Of a stretch of DNA of 64,000 nucleotides, positions 41,227 to 51,511 are shown one piece after another. Made by a program: the position numbers and the translations under genes. Under the pieces are notes generated by a model that saw only the letters and a program-made list of their open reading frames with translations, searched no databases and had not been told where the DNA came from. The DNA is taken from the NCBI RefSeq assembly GCF_030159255.1, contig NZ_BSCT01000009.1, forward strand, positions 124,001-188,000, in the 5' to 3' direction. Within the stretch, counting starts at the first letter, position 1. Every line of letters begins with the position of its first letter. Source of the DNA: Bradyrhizobium sp. SSBR45G (GTDB taxonomy: Bacteria > Pseudomonadota > Alphaproteobacteria > Rhizobiales > Xanthobacteraceae).

Positions 41227-42432
41227 TCAGGCGGCGGGCCGGATCACGCGGCTGATGTGCGGCGGGAGCGGCGATGACAGCGCCGAGATCAGCGTCTCGA
41301 TCGAGGTCAAGTTATGTACGGGGCGGAATTCGTCAACGTGGGGCAGCATGGTTTTGATGCCCTGCGCCTTGGCCTCGAACCCCGAATAGCGCAGCAGCGG
41401 GTTGAGCCAGATCAGCCGGCGGCAGGAGCGGTGCAGCCGGTCCATCTCGAAGGCGAGCTTGCTGTCGGCCTCGCGCTCCAGCCCGTCGGAGATCAGGAGA
41501 ACGATCGCGCCCTGCCCGAGCACGCGGCGCGCCCATTGCTTGTTGAAGGTCTGCAGCGAGGTCGCGATTCTCGTGCCGCCGGCCCAGTCCTCGACATTGG
41601 CCGAGCAGCTCGCCAGCGCCTCGTCGGGGTCGCGCTGCCGCAGCGCCCGCGTGACGTTCGTCAGCCGGGTGCCGAACAGGAACACTGAGACGCGCTTGCG
41701 CGCGTCGGTGATGGCATGCAGGAAATGCAGGAACAGGCGGGTGTACTCGCTCATCGAGCCGGAGATGTCGAGCAGCGCCACAATCGGCGCCGGCTTCTCG
41801 ATTCTCCCTAAGCGATGGAAATTGATGATCTCGCCCTCGGTGCGCAGCGCCTGCCGCAGCGTCTTGCGCATGTCGATGCGATGTCCCCGCGGATCGGCGG
41901 TGTGGCGGCGGGTCTTCAGCTCGGCCTGCGGCAGCCGCATCTTGGCGATGGCGCGCGCGACCTCGGCGATCTCGGCCGCGCTCATCTGCGCAAAGTCCTT
42001 TTTCTGCAGCACCTCGCGGTCGGACACCGCCAGCCGCAGCTCCTGTTCCTGGGCTTTCGGCTCCTCATGCGTCTGCGGCTGCGACATCGCCTCCTGCACC
42101 CGGCGCGAGGCCGGCGGCGGCTTCTTCTTGGCGTGGTCCGGCAGCGGCACCGAATCGAGCATCGACTTCCATTCCTCGGCGGGACGGAAGAACAGGTCGA
42201 AGGCCTGGGCGAAGATCAGCGCATGCTCGTGGCGCTTGACGAAGATCGATTCGAGCGTGGTGAACACGTCGGAACGTTTGCCGATGTCGATGACCTCGAG
42301 CGCGGACATGGCATCGATGACGGCGCCGGGGCCGACGGGCAGCCCGGCGGCGCGCAAGGCCCGCGCGAAGCCCGCGATGTTGTCGGCGATGCCGCCGGTC
42401 GGCGGCGCGAGGTGATTGATGCTGGTGGGCAC
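41227..42432 (-). CDS. CoxE-like VWA-domain protein
   Basis: 401 residues. The N-terminal part is the CoxE region (IAGFARALRAAGLPVGPGAV, KRHEHALIFAQAFDLFFRPA). The C-terminal half has a VWA domain with the MIDAS motif: PIVALLDISGSMSEYTRLFL (DxSGS), VFLFGTRLTNVTRAL and GAIVLLISDGLEREADSKLA. CoxD-CoxE pairs act in assembling the sulfur-containing Mo-Cu or Mo cofactor. It lies downstream of the MoxR-type gene, separated by a family A repeat, so its transcription may be reduced relative to coxD. Confidence 0.9.
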   Translation of the reverse strand: MPTSINHLAPPTGGIADNIAGFARALRAAGLPVGPGAVIDAMSALEVIDIGKRSDVFTTLESIFVKRHEHALIFAQAFDLFFRPAEEWKSMLDSVPLPDHAKKKPPPASRRVQEAMSQPQTHEEPKAQEQELRLAVSDREVLQKKDFAQMSAAEIAEVARAIAKMRLPQAELKTRRHTADPRGHRIDMRKTLRQALRTEGEIINFHRLGRIEKPAPIVALLDISGSMSEYTRLFLHFLHAITDARKRVSVFLFGTRLTNVTRALRQRDPDEALASCSANVEDWAGGTRIATSLQTFNKQWARRVLGQGAIVLLISDGLEREADSKLAFEMDRLHRSCRRLIWLNPLLRYSGFEAKAQGIKTMLPHVDEFRPVHNLTSIETLISALSSPLPPHISRVIRPAA

Positions 42433-42445
42433 GGCTCTATCCCCT

Positions 42446-42540
42446 CGTCATTCCGGGACATGCGAAGCATGGGCCCGGAATCCATAACCACGATCGCGAG
42501 TATGGATTCCGGGCTCGCCCTCCGGGCGCCCCGGAATGAC
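42446..42540. repeat. Composite palindromic repeat, copy 8 (family A)
   Basis: CGTCATTCCGGGACATGCG, GCATGGGCCCGGAATCCATA, then GAGTATGGATTCCGGGCTC to GCGCCCCGGAATGACGA. It is shorter than the others (95 bases) and lies inside the cox-type gene cluster, between coxE and coxD. Confidence 0.9.
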
Positions 42541-42566
42541 GACCTTTGTTGTTGCGCGACCTCGGC

Positions 42567-43475
<909 letters not shown>

Positions 43476-43509
43476 GGGCGGGACCGCTTCCTTCGGCTTC
43501 ACGCTGATG

Positions 43510-44367
43510 TCACGAAGCCGGAGCCTCCGGTTCGGCGGCTCCTTCCGATCCAGACGTGGTCTTGGCCCCGGCATTGGCGGCATCGACCGCGCGGCGCGCG
43601 AGCACGCCGATCAGGTGGGCGCGATATTCGGCGCTGCCGTGGATGTCGCTGTTGAGGCCGTCGGCCGAGACCGCAATGCCGTCCAGCACCTTCGGCGAGA
43701 AGCGCTTCTGCAGCGCCTCCTCGAAGGCGGTCACGCGAAACACGCCATTGCCGCCGGCGCCAGTGACGGCGACGCGGACGTCCGACGGACGCCGCGCGAC
43801 GAACACGCCGACCAGCGCGTAGCGCGAGGCCTGGTTGCGGAATTTCACGTAGGCGGCCTTCTTGGCCAGCGGGAAGCTCACCTTGGTGATGATCTCGTCC
43901 GGCTCCAGCGCGGTCGTGAACAGGCCCTGGAAGAACTCCTCGGCCTTCAGCTTGCGCTTGTTGGTGACGATGGTCGCGCCGAGCGCGAGGCAGGCGGCGG
44001 GATAATCCGCGGTCGGATCGTTGTTGGCGATCGAGCCGCCGATGGTGCCGCGATGGCGCACCGCGGGGTCGCCGATCAGGCCGGCGAGATGCGCCAGCGC
44101 CGGAATTGCCTCACCCACCGTGGCGGAGTTCGCCACCTCGGCGTGACGCGCCATGGCGCCGATCACGAGGTTGCGGCCCTTCACCTCGATCGTGTCGAGG
44201 CCTTCGACATGGGAGAGATCGACCAGATGCGGGGGGCTCGCGAGCCGCTGCTTCATGACCGGCACCAGCGTGTGGCCGCCCGCGACCAGCTTGGCGTCCT
44301 CGTTCTTGGTGAGCAGATTGGCGGCCTGGCGCACGGTGGCCGGCCGATGATATTTGAATTCGTACAT
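43510..44367 (-). CDS. coxM: FAD-binding medium subunit (CoxM/CutM-like)
   Basis: 285 residues from the ATG at 44367. FAD-binding motifs of xanthine/CO-dehydrogenase medium subunits: KLVAGGHTLVPVMKQRLASP, GTIGGSIANNDPTADYPAAC (the GGxxxN FAD loop), RALV-type region ASRYALVGVFVARRPSDVRV. It should transfer electrons from the 2Fe-2S subunit site to quinone or another acceptor. The C-terminal tail beyond about 265 is Ala/Glu/Pro-rich and not conserved. It follows coxS by 46 bases. No gene for the large molybdenum subunit lies between or near. Confidence 0.93.
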   Translation of the reverse strand: MYEFKYHRPATVRQAANLLTKNEDAKLVAGGHTLVPVMKQRLASPPHLVDLSHVEGLDTIEVKGRNLVIGAMARHAEVANSATVGEAIPALAHLAGLIGDPAVRHRGTIGGSIANNDPTADYPAACLALGATIVTNKRKLKAEEFFQGLFTTALEPDEIITKVSFPLAKKAAYVKFRNQASRYALVGVFVARRPSDVRVAVTGAGGNGVFRVTAFEEALQKRFSPKVLDGIAVSADGLNSDIHGSAEYRAHLIGVLARRAVDAANAGAKTTSGSEGAAEPEAPAS

Positions 44368-44413
44368 GGAAATGTCCTGTGCGCGGCGGGGCGACTGAGG
44401 CGGGATCCGACGT

Positions 44414-44899
<486 letters not shown>

Positions 44900-45071
44900 T
44901 CAGGACTCTCTATTATCCGCGCACAGCGTTGCACTGCAGCGCAGCCCAGCAAAATCAGTCGAAAACCATCATATGGGCGCTCCCGGCGGCGGGCAACCTC
45001 GGCCCCGGCAGCGCATAGGTCCGTTGCGGTGAGGCCTGGCCCGCCGGCCCAAGCCCGTCCCTCAACAACGC

Positions 45072-45518
45072 TCAGCCTTGGACGGCCTTGGCAAAGTTTG
45101 CGAAGAATTCGTCGGCCAGTTTCTTGGCCGTACCGTTGATAAGGCGCTGGCCGAGCTGCGCCAGTTTGCCGCCGATCTGCGCCTCGACGTTGTAGGTCAG
45201 CAAGGTGCCGCCGTCCTTCTCCGCGAGCGCGACGACCGCGCCACCCTTGGCGAAACCCGCGACGCCGCCCTCGCCTTCACCGGAGATCTTGTAGCCGTTC
45301 GGCGGGTCGAGATCGCTCAGGGTGACCTTGCCCTTGAAGCGCGCCGAGACCGGTCCGACCTTCATCTTGGCGACGGCACGAAGACCACCATCCTCGGTCC
45401 TCTCCAGTTCCTCGCAACCGGGAATGCAGGTCTTGAGGACCTCCGGATCATTCAGCTTGTCCCAGACCTGCTCGCGCGGAGCGGCCAGCTGGACCTCGCC
45501 CGTCATCGTCATTGCCAT
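45072..45518 (-). CDS. coxG: CoxG-like SRPBCC protein
   Basis: 148 residues from the ATG at 45518, with GGGGGAG six bases upstream. SRPBCC/START-like fold of the CO-dehydrogenase subunit G family: GEVQLAAPREQVWDKLNDPE, VLKTCIPGCEELERTEDGGL, GPVSARFKGKVTLSDLDPPN and LTYNVEAQIGGKLAQLGQRL. In Oligotropha, CoxG recruits the CO dehydrogenase to the membrane. It is the first gene of the cox-like operon on this strand. The frame continues upstream to 45707 without similarity. Confidence 0.92.
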   Translation of the reverse strand: MAMTMTGEVQLAAPREQVWDKLNDPEVLKTCIPGCEELERTEDGGLRAVAKMKVGPVSARFKGKVTLSDLDPPNGYKISGEGEGGVAGFAKGGAVVALAEKDGGTLLTYNVEAQIGGKLAQLGQRLINGTAKKLADEFFANFAKAVQG

Positions 45519-45750
45519 GAGCATCTCCCCCGGATTGGCGCGGTTAGAGGCATTCAAGTAAAGCACCGAACGCCCAAAAGAAAGGGCGAGCAGCGCCCGG
45601 AAGCGTTGCAGAAAAGCGGGAGCACCGCAGCAATCCGGATCTCGCCGGCCTCCGGTTTTGATTGGCAGACGGCGCCCGCGATGGTTAGTTCGCCATCGAA
45701 TCTGCACGATTCACCCGGCGAACCAGCCGCCCGCGACAAGGATTCCGCCC

Positions 45751-46533
45751 ATGCCGATGATCGATGCCGACGGATGCCTGCTGAATGTCACCGTCGAGGG
45801 CCGCGATGGCGGGCCGACCCTGATGCTGTCGAACTCGCTCGGCTCGACCCTGCAGATGTGGGAGCCGCAGATGCGCGCCTTCACGCAGGTGTTTCGCGTC
45901 ATCCGCTATGACCGCCGCGGCCATGGCAAGTCACAGGTCACCCCCGGCCCCTACTCCATCGAGCGATTCGGGCGCGATGCCCTGGCTGTTCTCGACGACC
46001 TCAACATCGAGAAGGTGCACTGGTGCGGCATCTCGATGGGCGGCATGGTCGGGCAGTGGCTCGCGGCCCACGCCCCCGCGCGGATCGGCAAGCTCGTGCT
46101 CGCCAACACCACCTGCTACTACCCCGATCCGGCGATCTGGGATGCGCGGATCAAGGCGGTCAAGGACGGCGGGCTCGCTGCCGTCGCCGACGCGGTCATC
46201 GCCGGCTGGCTGACGGAGGAGTTTCGCGGTCAACATCCGGATATCGCCGATCGCATGAAGGCGATGCTGCTGGCGACTCCGGTCGAGGGTTATCTCGCGA
46301 GCTGCGAGGCCTTGAGCAGGCTCGATCTGCGCGACGATCTGCAGAGCATCAGGAGCCCGACGCTGGTCGTGGCCGGCCGCTACGACAAATCGACGCCGAT
46401 CTCGATGGCGGAAGCGATTCGCAGCCGCATCACCGGTGCCAGCATGACCATCGTCGACGCCGCGCACATCTCGAACGTCGAAGCGGCGGGCCCGTTCAAC
46501 GACGCCGTGCTGGGCTTTCTGACGCAGCGCTGA
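45751..46533 (+). CDS. pcaD: Alpha/beta hydrolase, 3-oxoadipate enol-lactonase-like
   Basis: 260 residues from the ATG at 45751 (AAGGA upstream). Classic fold: VIRYDRRGHGKS, the nucleophile Ser95 in CGISMGGMVGQWLA, the acid Asp in the SPTLVVAGRYDKSTP region, and the His in IVDAAHISNVEAAG. The pattern is close to PcaD, which opens the enol-lactone in the beta-ketoadipate pathway. No other pca gene is adjacent, so other lactones are possible. Start chosen over 45658 because the extension is non-conserved. Confidence 0.8.
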   Translation: MPMIDADGCLLNVTVEGRDGGPTLMLSNSLGSTLQMWEPQMRAFTQVFRVIRYDRRGHGKSQVTPGPYSIERFGRDALAVLDDLNIEKVHWCGISMGGMVGQWLAAHAPARIGKLVLANTTCYYPDPAIWDARIKAVKDGGLAAVADAVIAGWLTEEFRGQHPDIADRMKAMLLATPVEGYLASCEALSRLDLRDDLQSIRSPTLVVAGRYDKSTPISMAEAIRSRITGASMTIVDAAHISNVEAAGPFNDAVLGFLTQR

Positions 46534-47076
46534 TCACGTGCTGGGCTGGGCCGAATGCTCAGCGGTCATGGCCGGGGCCGCTGTCTGGGACGACGAACTC
46601 GCCGGCGCCGCCGGCTTCTCCACCAGCATGACGATGGCCGTTCCCAGCAGCATCAGCAGTTCGGTGGCATGCAGGCGCAGCGCCTGCGGCTCGCCGACCT
46701 TCGCCGCCATGATCATGCTGAAGAAGGCGAGCATGCTGCCGAGGCCGAGCCCGATCGACAGCGCCTCGACATAGCCCGCCACTTTTCGGACCCGCGGTAC
46801 GAGGATCAGCACCAGGAACATCGCGAAGAAGCCTGCGACCGTCAGTCGCGCCAGCGCGAGCAGCCAGGCGGCCCGCACCGTCTCGATACCCGACAGATGC
46901 AGGTGGTCGCTGATGAACAGCGCGACCGCGATATTCGGCCGCGCGAACAGCGCCTGGATCGGCGACACCATGATCTGGAAGGCGATGACGGTCCAGGCCG
47001 GAACGAAATACAGCGCCAGCAGCACCCCGTTCAAACAGCTGAGCCGCCAATTCCTGATCACGCAATTTTTGATCAT
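46534..47076 (-). CDS. Hypothetical membrane protein, four helices
   Basis: 180 residues. Four hydrophobic segments are visible (LNGVLLALYFVPAWTVIAFQ, AAWLLALARLTVAGFFAMFL, VEALSIGLGLGSMLAFFSMI and LLMLLGTAIVMLVEKPAAP). The C-terminal 25 residues are Ser/Ala/Pro-rich. No family recognised and no catalytic motif. It is convergent with the hydrolase gene, with the two stop codons adjacent. Confidence 0.7.
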   Translation of the reverse strand: MIKNCVIRNWRLSCLNGVLLALYFVPAWTVIAFQIMVSPIQALFARPNIAVALFISDHLHLSGIETVRAAWLLALARLTVAGFFAMFLVLILVPRVRKVAGYVEALSIGLGLGSMLAFFSMIMAAKVGEPQALRLHATELLMLLGTAIVMLVEKPAAPASSSSQTAAPAMTAEHSAQPST

Positions 47077-47218
47077 CCCACGCCCGCCTTTGCATCCCGC
47101 GACCCGCTCGTTCGGCGGGTTCCAGACGTGCTAACGCGCGGCAAATGCACCGGGCAATTTAAACCCTTTGTTTACCTTAACGGGCCGGCCCCGCTCCGGG
47201 CCCGGCTAGCTCCCGAAG

Positions 47219-47282
47219 CCCGTCGCTCGCATGAGCGACAGCCGAAGCCGAAAGGGCGCAAGCTGCGGCTCATCCGGATCTA
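47219..47282. repeat. Family B repeat, copy 4
   Basis: CGTCGCTCGCATGAGCGACA, then GCCGAAGCCGAAAGGGCGC, then AAGCTGCGGCTCATCCGGATC. It is a diverged member lying in the 440-base gap (47077-47516) upstream of livH. No gene is seen in that gap. Confidence 0.5.
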
Positions 47283-47516
47283 CGGCGCAACTCATGCGGG
47301 AACCGCCCGGCCATGGAACCCGCGCCATCAAAGCAGGCGGGATAAGCCCGCAATTGTGGCACTGCACGCTGTTGCGGCACCCGGTTCCGAGCTGTTAGTA
47401 CTTGACCACGCGCCGCCTTCGGCCGCGGATGCGGGATGCATCCGTTCCGCAAGGCCCCCGCCGCGTTGCGAACCGGTCTCGGAAGTTCCTGTCTCGGCAG
47501 TCTCAAACGGCAGTTC

Positions 47517-48434
47517 ATGGATTATTTCGCACAGCAGCTCATCAACGGCCTCGTCCTCGGCTCGATCTACGGCCTGATCGCCATCGGATACACCATGGTC
47601 TACGGCATCGTCGGCATGATCAATTTTGCCCATGGCGACGTCTTCATGATCGGCGGCTTCATCGCACTGATCTCGTTCCTGGTCCTGGTGTCGATCGGCC
47701 TCACTGTGGTCCCGGTCATCCTGCTGATCGTGCTGCTGGTCTCCATGGCCATCACCGCGCTGTATGGCTGGACCATCGAGCGTATCGCCTATCGGCCGCT
47801 GCGGCATTCCTTCCGGCTGGCGCCGATGCTGTCGGCGATCGGCATGTCGTTCGTGCTGACGAACTTCTCGCAGGTCTCGCAGGGCGCGCGCGTCAAGCCG
47901 GTGCCGCCGATCGTCACCGGCGGCTACACCCTGCACGAGGGCGCGAGCGGCTTCGTGGTTCAGCTCTCCAACATCCAGATCGTCGTCGTGATCACGACCA
48001 TCGTGCTGCTGGGGCTATTCACCTGGCTGGTGTCGCGCACACGGCTCGGCCGCGACATGCGCGCCTGCGAGCAGGACCAGACCATGGCGGCGCTGCTCGG
48101 CGTCGACGTCGACCGCACCATCTCGATGACCTTCGTGATCGGCGCTGCGCTCGCTGCCGTCGCCGGCATGATGTACCTGCTGTATTACGGCCTGGTCGAT
48201 TTCTTCATGGGCTTCGTCGCCGGCATCAAGGCGTTCACGGCGGCGGTGCTCGGCGGCATCGGCTCGCTGCCGGGCGCGATGCTCGGCGGTCTCGCCATCG
48301 GCTTGATCGAGACGTTCTGGTCGGCCTATTTCTCCGTCGAATACAAGGACGTCGCAGCGTTCTCGATCCTCATCGTGGTGTTGATCTTCCTGCCCACCGG
48401 CCTCTTGGGCCGGCCGGAAGTCGAAAAAGTCTGA
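47517..48434 (+). CDS. livH: Branched-chain amino acid ABC permease LivH
   Basis: 305 residues from the ATG at 47517. Eight or so hydrophobic segments, with the family start YFAQQLINGLVLGSIYGLIA and signature MINFAHGDVFMIGGFIALIS, and the EAA-like loop EQDQTMAALLGVDVDRTISM for ATPase contact. It forms the heterodimeric channel with LivM. First gene of livHMGF with the binding protein downstream. Confidence 0.94.
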   Translation: MDYFAQQLINGLVLGSIYGLIAIGYTMVYGIVGMINFAHGDVFMIGGFIALISFLVLVSIGLTVVPVILLIVLLVSMAITALYGWTIERIAYRPLRHSFRLAPMLSAIGMSFVLTNFSQVSQGARVKPVPPIVTGGYTLHEGASGFVVQLSNIQIVVVITTIVLLGLFTWLVSRTRLGRDMRACEQDQTMAALLGVDVDRTISMTFVIGAALAAVAGMMYLLYYGLVDFFMGFVAGIKAFTAAVLGGIGSLPGAMLGGLAIGLIETFWSAYFSVEYKDVAAFSILIVVLIFLPTGLLGRPEVEKV

Positions 48435-48447
48435 TGATGGAGCCCGT

Positions 48448-49788
48448 GTGAGCGCGTCCCCTCCCGCCTCTTCGCCTGCCGCTTCGAATGGCTCCGAGCC
48501 CATCGGAGCCGCGTTCATCCTCAGGAAGGCCGTCCTCAGCGCGCTGGTCGCTCTCGGCCTGTTCTCGCTGATGGTCGGTGTCCGCACCGAAGCCGGCCAG
48601 AGCGGCCAGTTGGAGTACTGGACCCGCTTCGGCGAGCTCGCCAGCCTGGTGGGCGCGGTGTTCGTCGGCTCGATCGTGGTCGAGCTGCTGCGGCTCTGGC
48701 TCGGCCCGCGCGGCGGGCTGGGCAGCTTCGTGCCGTCCTCCGTCAACAGCGGCCTGTCGGTTGCCGGCCGCTACGTCGCGCCGGCGCTGCTGATCTTCAC
48801 CTTCCTCGTGCCGGTGATCTTCTACAATCAGCGCTACATTCTCGACCTCGGCATCCTCGTCCTCACCTATGTGATGCTCGGCTGGGGCCTCAACGTCGTG
48901 GTCGGCCTCGCCGGCCTGCTCGACCTCGGATATGTCGCCTTCTACGCCGTCGGCGCCTACTCCTACGGCCTGCTGTCGACCACGTTCGGGCTGTCGTTCT
49001 GGATCTGCCTGCCGCTCGCCGGCATCCTCGCCGCGTTCTGGGGCGTGCTGCTCGGCTTCCCCGTGCTGCGGCTGCGCGGCGACTATCTCGCCATCGTCAC
49101 CTTGGCGTTCGGCGAGATCATTCGCCTGGTGCTGATCAACTGGCAGGACGTCACCGGCGGTCCCAACGGCGTCTCGGGAATCCCGCGGCCGAGCCTGTTC
49201 GGCATTCCGCTGACGCCGGGCCCGGACGGTCTCGCCGCCCTGCTCGGCATTCCGTTCTCGCCGACGCATCGCATCGTGTTCCTGTTCTATCTGATCCTGG
49301 CGCTGGCGCTGCTGACCAACTGGGTCACGATCCGGCTGCGCCGGCTGCCGATCGGGCGGGCCTGGGAAGCGCTGCGCGAGGACGAGGTCGCCTGCCGCGC
49401 GCTCGGCATCAACATCACGACCACCAAGCTGACGGCGTTCGCGACCGGCGCCATGTTCGGCGGCTTCGCTGGCGCCTTCTTCGCCACCCGCCAGGGCTTC
49501 ATCAGCCCGGAATCCTTCACTTTCCAGGAATCGGCGCTGGTGCTCGCGATCGTCGTGCTTGGCGGCATGGGATCGCAGCTCGGCGTGGCGCTGGCCGCGC
49601 TCGCGATGATCGGCGGCTTCGAGCTGTTCAGGAGCCTCGAGGTCTACCGCATGCTGGTGTTCGGTCTCGCCATGGTGCTGGTGATGATCTGGCGTCCCCG
49701 CGGCATCGTCGGCCACCGCTCGCCGACCGTGTTCCTCGAAAAATCCAAGAGCATCTCTTCGGACCTCGTCAAGGAAGGCCACGGATGA
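48448..49788 (+). CDS. livM: Branched-chain amino acid ABC permease LivM
   Basis: 446 residues with a GTG start at 48448. The N-terminal 130 residues contain extra hydrophobic stretches (VLSALVALGLFSLMVGVRTE, FVGSIVVELLRLWLGPRGGL) that make it longer than usual LivM. The core has VLTYVMLGWGLNVVVGLAGL, RLRGDYLAIVTLAFGEIIRL, the loop GRAWEALREDEVACRALGIN and FQESALVLAIVVLGGMGSQL. It overlaps LivG by four bases. Confidence 0.94.
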   Translation: MSASPPASSPAASNGSEPIGAAFILRKAVLSALVALGLFSLMVGVRTEAGQSGQLEYWTRFGELASLVGAVFVGSIVVELLRLWLGPRGGLGSFVPSSVNSGLSVAGRYVAPALLIFTFLVPVIFYNQRYILDLGILVLTYVMLGWGLNVVVGLAGLLDLGYVAFYAVGAYSYGLLSTTFGLSFWICLPLAGILAAFWGVLLGFPVLRLRGDYLAIVTLAFGEIIRLVLINWQDVTGGPNGVSGIPRPSLFGIPLTPGPDGLAALLGIPFSPTHRIVFLFYLILALALLTNWVTIRLRRLPIGRAWEALREDEVACRALGINITTTKLTAFATGAMFGGFAGAFFATRQGFISPESFTFQESALVLAIVVLGGMGSQLGVALAALAMIGGFELFRSLEVYRMLVFGLAMVLVMIWRPRGIVGHRSPTVFLEKSKSISSDLVKEGHG

Positions 49789-50618
49789 GCTCCGCTCCCA
49801 TTCTCGCGCTCGAAAACCTCACCATGCGCTTCGGCGGCATCGTTGCCGTCAATGCGCTGTCGTTTTCCGCGGCGCGCGGGCAGATCACGGCGCTGATCGG
49901 CCCCAACGGCGCTGGCAAGACCACCGTGTTCAACTGCATCACCGGCTTCTACAAGCCGACCTCCGGCGTCATCCGCCTGACGCATGACGACGGCACGCAG
50001 TTCGAGATGCAGAAGCTGAAGGACTTCAACATCTCCAAGCAGGCCAAGGTGGCGCGCACGTTCCAGAACATCCGGCTGTTTCCAGGCATGACGGCGCTCG
50101 AGAACCTGATGGTCGCGCAGCACAACGCGCTGATGCGCGCGTCGGGCTTCACCCTGCTCGGCCTGCTCGGCGTGCCGTCCTGGCGCGCCGCCGAGAAGAG
50201 CGCGATCGACAACGCGGTGTTCTGGCTGAAGCGCGTCGGCCTGCTCGACCGCGCCGACGATGCCGCCGGCAATTTCGCCTATGGCGACCAGCGGCGGCTC
50301 GAGATCGCCCGCGCGATGTGCACGGCGCCATCCTTGCTGTGCCTCGACGAGCCGGCCGCCGGTCTCAACGCCCGCGAGAGCGGCGCCTTGAGCGAGCTGC
50401 TGCTGTCGATCCGGTCCGACCATGGCACGTCGATCCTGCTGATCGAGCACGACATGAGCGTGGTGATGGAGATCTCCGACCGCGTCGTCGTGATGGACTA
50501 CGGCGTCAAGATCGCCGAGGGCACGCCGCGCGAGATCCGCGACGATCCGAAGGTCATCGCCGCCTATCTCGGCACCGACGAGGAAGAGGCCGCGGCCGTG
50601 CTGGAGGCCGAAGCGTGA
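49785..50618 (+). CDS. livG: Branched-chain amino acid ABC ATPase LivG
   Basis: 277 residues. Motifs: Walker A LIGPNGAGKTTVFNCITGFY, the Q-loop ARTFQNIRLFPGMTALENLM, the ABC signature FAYGDQRRLEIARAMCTAPS (AYGDQ in place of LSGGQ, usual for LivG) and Walker B LLCLDEPAAGLNARESGALS, then the H-loop LLIEHDMSVVMEISDR. It ends overlapping LivF (TGA/GTG). Confidence 0.96.
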   Translation: MSSAPILALENLTMRFGGIVAVNALSFSAARGQITALIGPNGAGKTTVFNCITGFYKPTSGVIRLTHDDGTQFEMQKLKDFNISKQAKVARTFQNIRLFPGMTALENLMVAQHNALMRASGFTLLGLLGVPSWRAAEKSAIDNAVFWLKRVGLLDRADDAAGNFAYGDQRRLEIARAMCTAPSLLCLDEPAAGLNARESGALSELLLSIRSDHGTSILLIEHDMSVVMEISDRVVVMDYGVKIAEGTPREIRDDPKVIAAYLGTDEEEAAAVLEAEA

Positions 50619-51346
50619 GCGCTCCCCTGCTCGAGATCCGCAATCTGCGCGCCTCCTATGGCAAGATCGAAGCGCTGAAAGGCGTCGACCTCAACATCAA
50701 GGCCGGCGAGATCGTCGCGCTGATCGGTGCCAATGGCGCCGGCAAATCGACCCTGATGATGTCGATCTTCGGCCGCCCCCGCGCCAGTTCCGGCCACATC
50801 GTCTATGACGGCAGCGATATCACCCAGGTGCCGACACATCTGATCGCGCGGCTCAAGATCGCCCAGTCGCCCGAAGGCCGCCGGATCTTCCCGCGCATGA
50901 GCGTTGCGGAAAATCTGCAGATGGGCGCGGATGCCGGCGGCACCACGGAAGCGCAGCGTGCCGACGCGCTGGAGCGCGTATTCGCGCTTTTCCCGCGGCT
51001 GAAGGAACGCGTCGACCAGCGCGGCGGCACGCTGTCCGGCGGCGAGCAGCAGATGCTGGCGATCGGACGGGCGCTGATGAGCCGGCCGCGGCTGCTGCTG
51101 CTCGACGAGCCCTCGCTCGGCCTCGCGCCGCTGATCGCACGCCAGATCTTTGACGCCATCCGCACCCTCAACCGGCAGGACGGACTGACCGTCCTGATCG
51201 TCGAGCAGAACGCCAATCATGCACTGAAGCTCGCTCATCGCGGCTACGTGCTGGTCAACGGCATGATCACCCTGTCGGGCACCGGCACGGAACTGCTGCA
51301 GCGGCCGGAAATCCGCGCCGCCTATCTCGAGGGTGGCCGCCACTGA
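50615..51346 (+). CDS. livF: Branched-chain amino acid ABC ATPase LivF
   Basis: 243 residues with a GTG start at 50615 overlapping the LivG stop. Motifs: Walker A ALIGANGAGKSTLMMSIFGR, the Q-loop IAQSPEGRRIFPRMSVAENL, the signature GTLSGGEQQMLAIGRALMSR, and Walker B RLLLLDEPSLGLAPLIARQI, with the H-loop VLIVEQNANHALKLAHRGYV. Second ATPase of the heterodimer. Confidence 0.96.
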   Translation: MSAPLLEIRNLRASYGKIEALKGVDLNIKAGEIVALIGANGAGKSTLMMSIFGRPRASSGHIVYDGSDITQVPTHLIARLKIAQSPEGRRIFPRMSVAENLQMGADAGGTTEAQRADALERVFALFPRLKERVDQRGGTLSGGEQQMLAIGRALMSRPRLLLLDEPSLGLAPLIARQIFDAIRTLNRQDGLTVLIVEQNANHALKLAHRGYVLVNGMITLSGTGTELLQRPEIRAAYLEGGRH

Positions 51347-51511
51347 GGCGGCCCTCGCTGCGAGGGCGAAAACCCGGCCGAAATGGCCTTAGTCCTTCGT
51401 CGGCGGGACAAAAAAGGCCGGTGACTTCGGCGGAAAATCAGCCACAATGCGCGCGGTCTGCGGCCCGCCGTTCGGGCCGTTCCGTGTCGACCTACCCCGC
51501 GAGGATTTCTC